Positions 53,376-56,323 of a stretch of DNA of 56,323 bases are shown piece after piece. The DNA comes from Lachnoclostridium sp. MSJ-17 (GTDB lineage: Bacteria; Bacillota; Clostridia; Oscillospirales; Acutalibacteraceae): positions 1 through 56,323 of the forward strand of contig NZ_JAHLQB010000029.1 of NCBI RefSeq assembly GCF_018918205.1. The letters run 5' to 3'. Positions within the stretch are counted from its first letter, which is position 1; the number at the start of each line of letters is the position of its first letter. The position numbers and the translations under genes are program-made. The notes under the pieces were generated by a model. The model was not told the origin of the DNA. It did not search any database and saw only the letters and a list, made by a program, of their open reading frames with translations.

Positions 53376-54093
53376 TGTTGCGCAGCCTCCTTTCGAGTTT
53401 CTTCAGCAGGAATGAAAGAATCAGAACGATGATAAGATAGATCAGCGCTACCGTGATAAGCGGGAAAAACGCCTCGTAGGTACGCGAACGGATCATGTTG
53501 CCGACATATGTCAGATCCTGAAGCGCTACGTAGCCCGCAACAGAGGTCTCCTTGACAAGAACGATAAACTCGTTGCCCAGAGCGGGAAGAATGTTCTTGA
53601 ACGCCTGCGGAATGATGATGTATATCATTGTGTTCTTGTAGTCAAAGCCGATCGAACGGCTCGCCTCGAACTGTCCCTTGTCGATCGACATAATGCCCGA
53701 ACGGACGATTTCGGCAACGTAAGCCGCGGAGTTCATGCCGAAGGATATAAACGCCGCTATAATTCCGTCGCGCGAGCTTGCAAAAACGATAAAATACATA
53801 ATCATCAGCTGGATAACAACAGGTGTTCCTCTGATGATCGTGATGTAGAAATTGCAGATGAAATTAAGCACCTTCAGAATATAATCCGAGGGCTTGGTAC
53901 ATTTTCTGCCCTGAAGCTGCATATCGTACGTGGAACGCACCATAGCGATAAGAAAGCCGAGAACAATACCTATTGCCGCCGCGACAAGCGTAATCAGAAC
54001 CGTTACGCCCAGACCGCTCAGCAGCTGCAGCCACCGGTCGTCGGTAATAAATGTCTTGATAAAGCTCTGGGCGATACTTTCAAAAAAATCCAT
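53365..54093 (-). CDS. Polar amino-acid ABC transporter, permease
   Basis: 242-aa HisMQ-type permease with about five membrane helices. It has the EAA-loop motif [35 protein letters not shown] that contacts the ATPase, and [13 protein letters not shown] typical of this family. It overlaps the ATPase gene by 11 bases. A hairpin at 54118-54143 separates it from the binding-protein gene. Confidence 0.94.
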   Translation of the reverse strand: MDFFESIAQSFIKTFITDDRWLQLLSGLGVTVLITLVAAAIGIVLGFLIAMVRSTYDMQLQGRKCTKPSDYILKVLNFICNFYITIIRGTPVVIQLMIMYFIVFASSRDGIIAAFISFGMNSAAYVAEIVRSGIMSIDKGQFEASRSIGFDYKNTMIYIIIPQAFKNILPALGNEFIVLVKETSVAGYVALQDLTYVGNMIRSRTYEAFFPLITVALIYLIIVLILSFLLKKLERRLRNSDH

Positions 54094-54117
54094 ATAATAT
54101 ACCCTTACTCAAATCAA

Positions 54118-54143
54118 ACGGGCAGGCACAAGTACCTGCCCGT
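54118..54143 (-). terminator. Hairpin between binding-protein and permease genes
   Basis: Perfect 9-bp GC-rich arms (54118-54126 and 54135-54143) without a full T run. In ABC operons such hairpins usually protect the upstream mRNA or terminate partially, giving more binding protein than permease. Confidence 0.65.
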
Positions 54144-54158
54144 CGCGATTCAAAAATT

Positions 54159-54926
54159 TTACTCGCTGATGTACTTCTTGATGATGGTGTCGATTGTGCC
54201 GTCATCCTTGAGCTCCTTGAGAGCCTTGTTGAACTGCTCGGTGAGCTCGCTGCCCTTCTTGAGGCAGATAGCGTACTCCTCGTTCTCAAAGGGATCGTCA
54301 AGAATCTTTGTGCCGGGGTTCTGAGCTACGAAAGCCTTTGCGGGCTGGTTGTCGATAACAACAGCGTCTACCTTGCCCTGAGTGAGTGCGAGAACAGCGT
54401 CAGCGCCCTTGTTAAAGCGCTCAACCTTTGCGTCCTCGATGTCGGTAACATAGATATCGCCTGTTGTACCCATCTGTACGCCGATGGACTTGCCCTTGAG
54501 GTCGTCTGCGCTTGCTACGGGGCTGTCCTTCTCGTTAACGATGATAACCTGTACGGCGTTTGTGTAGGGATCGGTGAAGTCAACGGACTGCTTTCTCTCG
54601 TCGGTGATGGTCATACCTGCCATGCCGAAATCAGCCTTGCCGGAGGTAACTGCGGTGATGATAGCGTCGAAATCCATGTCGTCGATAACGAGCTTGTAGC
54701 CGAGCTTTTTGCAGATAGCGCCCGCGATGTCTGCGTCGATACCTACGACCTCGCCGCCTTCCTTGTACTCATAGGGCTCAAACGCGGCGTTTGTAGCCAT
54801 GTGAAGCTCCTTGGTCTCCGTATCGGAGGAAGCGGCTGATGAATTGTTGCCGCCGCACGCCGTGAACATAAGAACACAGGTGCAAAGCATTGCAACTGCC
54901 AATACTGCGGATAAAATCTTTTTCAT
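54159..54926 (-). CDS. Polar amino-acid ABC transporter, substrate-binding lipoprotein
   Basis: 255-aa extracytoplasmic binding protein. A signal peptide ends in a lipobox with the lipidated Cys24 (FTAC), then a short Ser/Ala-rich linker and an SBP_bac_3 domain: ATNAAFEPYEYKEGGEVVGIDADIAGAI, GKADFGMAGMTITDERKQSVDFTDPY and GVQMGTTGDIY. The binding-site residues are those of the polar amino-acid group. It has AAAGGAG before the ATG and is the first gene of its operon with a promoter at 54962-54990. Confidence 0.95.
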   Translation of the reverse strand: MKKILSAVLAVAMLCTCVLMFTACGGNNSSAASSDTETKELHMATNAAFEPYEYKEGGEVVGIDADIAGAICKKLGYKLVIDDMDFDAIITAVTSGKADFGMAGMTITDERKQSVDFTDPYTNAVQVIIVNEKDSPVASADDLKGKSIGVQMGTTGDIYVTDIEDAKVERFNKGADAVLALTQGKVDAVVIDNQPAKAFVAQNPGTKILDDPFENEEYAICLKKGSELTEQFNKALKELKDDGTIDTIIKKYISE

Positions 54927-54961
54927 TGAATTGTTCTCTCCTTTTTTTCAACAATAATATT

Positions 54962-54990
54962 AATATAACAGAAAGTTTTACAAAAATCAA
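54962..54990 (-). promoter_or_regulatory. Promoter of the amino-acid ABC operon
   Basis: TTGATT (54990-54985), 17 bases, TATATT (54967-54962) on the minus strand, about 36 bases before the start codon. Confidence 0.72.
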
Positions 54991-55018
54991 GCGATTATGA
55001 AAATTTATTCAACAAATA

Positions 55019-55810
55019 TCACGATTTATTCGTTTCCTTTTCTTCCTCAGAGGCTTTTTTCTTCTTTATAACCGCGCGGATTTTGAGCGCCGCGAGAACT
55101 GCGGCGGCTGATACAGCCATGCTTACCGCGCATAAAACGACTATCGCGGCAAGGTTGATCTTTGAGCTGCCGCTGCCGGAAAAATCATCAAACGCGCCGT
55201 AATCCTTTATTTTATTTTCCGTGGTATCCTCTGAACTGACTGATGAACCCGAGCTGCTCCTGCCGCCTGAAGATGATTTTGATTTTCCGCTGTTCGATGA
55301 AGATGACTTTGAGGAATCCGAGAATTTAGAGGATTTGCTCTGCGCTGAAGTGCTGCTGTCCGTTACCGTGATCAATCCCGATTTTACATCTACCACCGGC
55401 ATGAAGTCCGCGTTGCAGTCAGCGCATTGCGAGACCGTGCATCCGAAGGTATAGCTTCCCGCCTTCTTTGACTTGAACGACAATGTAAAAATCACCGCGC
55501 CGCCGCGGCAATCGGCTCCGTCGGAATTCAGATAACTGAGTCTGACTCTGCCGTCCTCGCTGTTTGCTTCCACAAACGCAGGCTTCTCCGCGGAAGCGTC
55601 ACGATATTCAAACGCCGAGGAGTCGTAATTGAATTCAAACAAAGCAGCGCCCAAAGGCTCGTCGGAATATGCCATGACTTCAACGGTGAAAATCCTGTTT
55701 TTCGCTGTTTCGCAGTCGGATGTGGAAAACGATACAGACGAAGCTGCCGACGACGTTAACATACAGAGCAAGAGTGAAATTACAGTCAAAAATACAGAAA
55801 TACGCTTCAT
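55019..55810 (-). CDS. Membrane-anchored cohesin-domain surface protein
   Basis: 263-aa exported protein. A signal peptide (about 1-23) leads to one cohesin-like domain (about 25-150; LGAALFEFNYDSSAFEYRDA and GGAVIFTLSFKSKKAGSYTF fit the family), containing four to five cysteines. A Ser/Lys/Gly-rich linker (about 155-205), a membrane helix (about 220-245) and a basic/acidic cytosolic tail follow. Cohesins bind dockerins in cellulosomes, but lone cohesins occur widely in Clostridia. The ribosome-binding site before ATG 55810 is weak, and the tRNA terminator ends 18 bases upstream, leaving no room for a promoter. Confidence 0.72.
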   Translation of the reverse strand: MKRISVFLTVISLLLCMLTSSAASSVSFSTSDCETAKNRIFTVEVMAYSDEPLGAALFEFNYDSSAFEYRDASAEKPAFVEANSEDGRVRLSYLNSDGADCRGGAVIFTLSFKSKKAGSYTFGCTVSQCADCNADFMPVVDVKSGLITVTDSSTSAQSKSSKFSDSSKSSSSNSGKSKSSSGGRSSSGSSVSSEDTTENKIKDYGAFDDFSGSGSSKINLAAIVVLCAVSMAVSAAAVLAALKIRAVIKKKKASEEEKETNKS

Positions 55811-55828
55811 AATCACAACCATAATAAT

Positions 55829-55866
55829 AAAAAAAACAAGCCCCCGAAGCATTTAGCTACGGGGGC
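55829..55866 (-). terminator. tRNA-Ser terminator
   Basis: Perfect 7-bp arms GCCCCCG/CGGGGGC (55840-55846 and 55860-55866), 13-base loop, then TTG and eight T residues on the minus strand. It lies 6 bases after the tRNA 3' end. Confidence 0.92.
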
Positions 55867-55871
55867 AACCT

Positions 55872-55964
55872 TGGCGGAGAGAAGGGGATTCGAACCCCTG
55901 GTACGGTGATTACCGTACACATGATTTCCAATCATGCTCCTTCGGCCAGCTCGGACATCTCTCC
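55872..55964 (-). tRNA. tRNA-Ser (anticodon GGA)
   Basis: Class II tRNA with a complete cloverleaf: acceptor GGAGAGA/TCTCTCC, D arm with GAGCTGGCCGAAGGAGC, anticodon stem CATGA/TCATG around loop TTGGAAA (anticodon GGA), a long variable arm TACGGT/ACCGTA, T arm with GGTTCGAATCC, and an encoded CCA end. It reads UCC and UCU serine codons. It has its own promoter (55979-56007) and terminator. Confidence 0.97.
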
Positions 55965-55978
55965 AAACACCGTTGGTT

Positions 55979-56007
55979 ATTATACCAAATTCATCTTGAA
56001 AAATCAA
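55979..56007 (-). promoter_or_regulatory. tRNA-Ser promoter
   Basis: TTGATT (56007-56002), 17 bases, perfect TATAAT (55984-55979) on the minus strand. It overlaps the 3' end of the radical SAM gene. Confidence 0.8.
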
Positions 56008-56323
56008 GGGGTTTTCCGAAATTTTTATATTTTCTTCCCTGAACAACATCGCGGCGCTTAAATTCACGGTTCATTTCATTCAATACCCGCTTCTTGTCCG
56101 CGCTCCACATGGGCGATATCAGCAGCTTCTTGTCGCCGTCGCCCGTCAGACGGTGAATAACGGTTTTTTCGGGCAGGACTTCGATCGCGTCACAGAGAAT
56201 ATCGAGGTATTGCTCAAGAGTGAGGGTTTCAAACATGCCCTGCCTGTAATCGGCAAGCAGGTCGGTTCCTTTGAGCACATGAAGGAGCTGCAGCTTCACT
56301 CCTTCGCTTCTCTCCCCCGCGTA
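55991..56323 (-). CDS. Radical SAM protein, TIGR01212/YtqA type, 5' part outside window
   Basis: The frame is open to the right edge and gives the last 110 residues. KLQLLHVLKGTDLLADYRQG, LPEKTVIHRLTGDGDKKLLISPMWS and a basic C-terminal end match the C-terminal part of the TIGR01212/YtqA (YhcC) radical SAM family, related to Elp3. The CxxxCxxC motif would be upstream, outside the window. Function of the family is not settled; a role in RNA modification has been suggested for relatives. Confidence 0.85.
   Translation of the reverse strand, partial: YAGERSEGVKLQLLHVLKGTDLLADYRQGMFETLTLEQYLDILCDAIEVLPEKTVIHRLTGDGDKKLLISPMWSADKKRVLNEMNREFKRRDVVQGRKYKNFGKPLDFSR

Overview
The window looks like chromosome from an endospore-forming Firmicute of class Clostridia, probably an Oscillospirales/Ruminococcaceae-type gut bacterium. 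The basis is the presence of both PolC and DnaE, AddAB in place of RecBCD, SpoIIR, a short HisG with HisZ, a CIRCE-controlled groESL, a Firmicutes-type 6S RNA, and a membrane-anchored cohesin-domain protein of the sort common in ruminococci. No rRNA, insertion sequence, prophage or CRISPR array was seen. Nearly all genes lie on the minus strand; plus-strand exceptions are 6S RNA, gpsA, a GT-C-like membrane protein, a GHL10-type glycosidase and an HPr-like gene.

Layout, left to right. 1-6766: spoIIR-addB-addA, with addA cut by the left edge. 6814-9834: LURP-one/YxjI-like gene, Lrp-type regulator, class I aminotransferase and ispE. 9921-12094: O-antigen-ligase-like protein and a sugar transferase, behind a long leader with an internal terminator. 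12392-15440 (plus): 6S RNA, gpsA, GT-C-like protein. 15474-16209: PqqD-like protein and a Ser/His S24/S26 peptidase. 16295-18317: groESL with CIRCE. 18445-19173: a membrane-tethered MerR regulator. 19304-23463: indolepyruvate:ferredoxin oxidoreductase (iorAB), a phenylacetate-CoA ligase homologue and an ACT-domain protein. 23577-29687: nusB, a TsaD-like paralogue, xseA, dnaE. 29773-33812: RluA-family synthase, DUF1294, GHL10, mtaB, HPr-like gene. 33871-39984: hisZGDCBAIE, without hisH or hisF. 40132-52468: the conserved pyrH-frr-uppS-cdsA-dxr-rseP-ispG-polC block plus an AI-2E-type permease. 52635-54926: polar amino-acid ABC transporter. 55019-56323: cohesin-domain protein, tRNA-Ser(GGA), and the C-terminal end of a TIGR01212-type radical SAM protein cut by the right edge.

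The content is mostly housekeeping: isoprenoid synthesis (ispE, dxr, ispG, uppS), envelope assembly (cdsA, rseP, sugar transferase, ligase), translation and RNA modification (frr, mtaB, rluA-like), replication and repair (polC, dnaE, addAB, xseA), histidine synthesis and amino-acid uptake or fermentation. What stands out is the regulation. Promoters are fitted very tightly around intrinsic terminators: at 6771-6820 and 9848-9915 the predicted start site of the next gene falls inside the upstream terminator hairpin, and at 16232-16280 the -35 box is built from the terminator arm. Other items worth testing are the attenuator-like leader of the polysaccharide operon, face-to-face overlapping promoters between mtaB and the HPr-like gene, an HPr-like protein without its histidine, a MerR protein with transmembrane and zinc-ribbon parts, and a PqqD/peptidase pair. 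I did not identify a clearly novel multi-gene system; these are the best candidates. All calls are from reading the sequence, without database searches.
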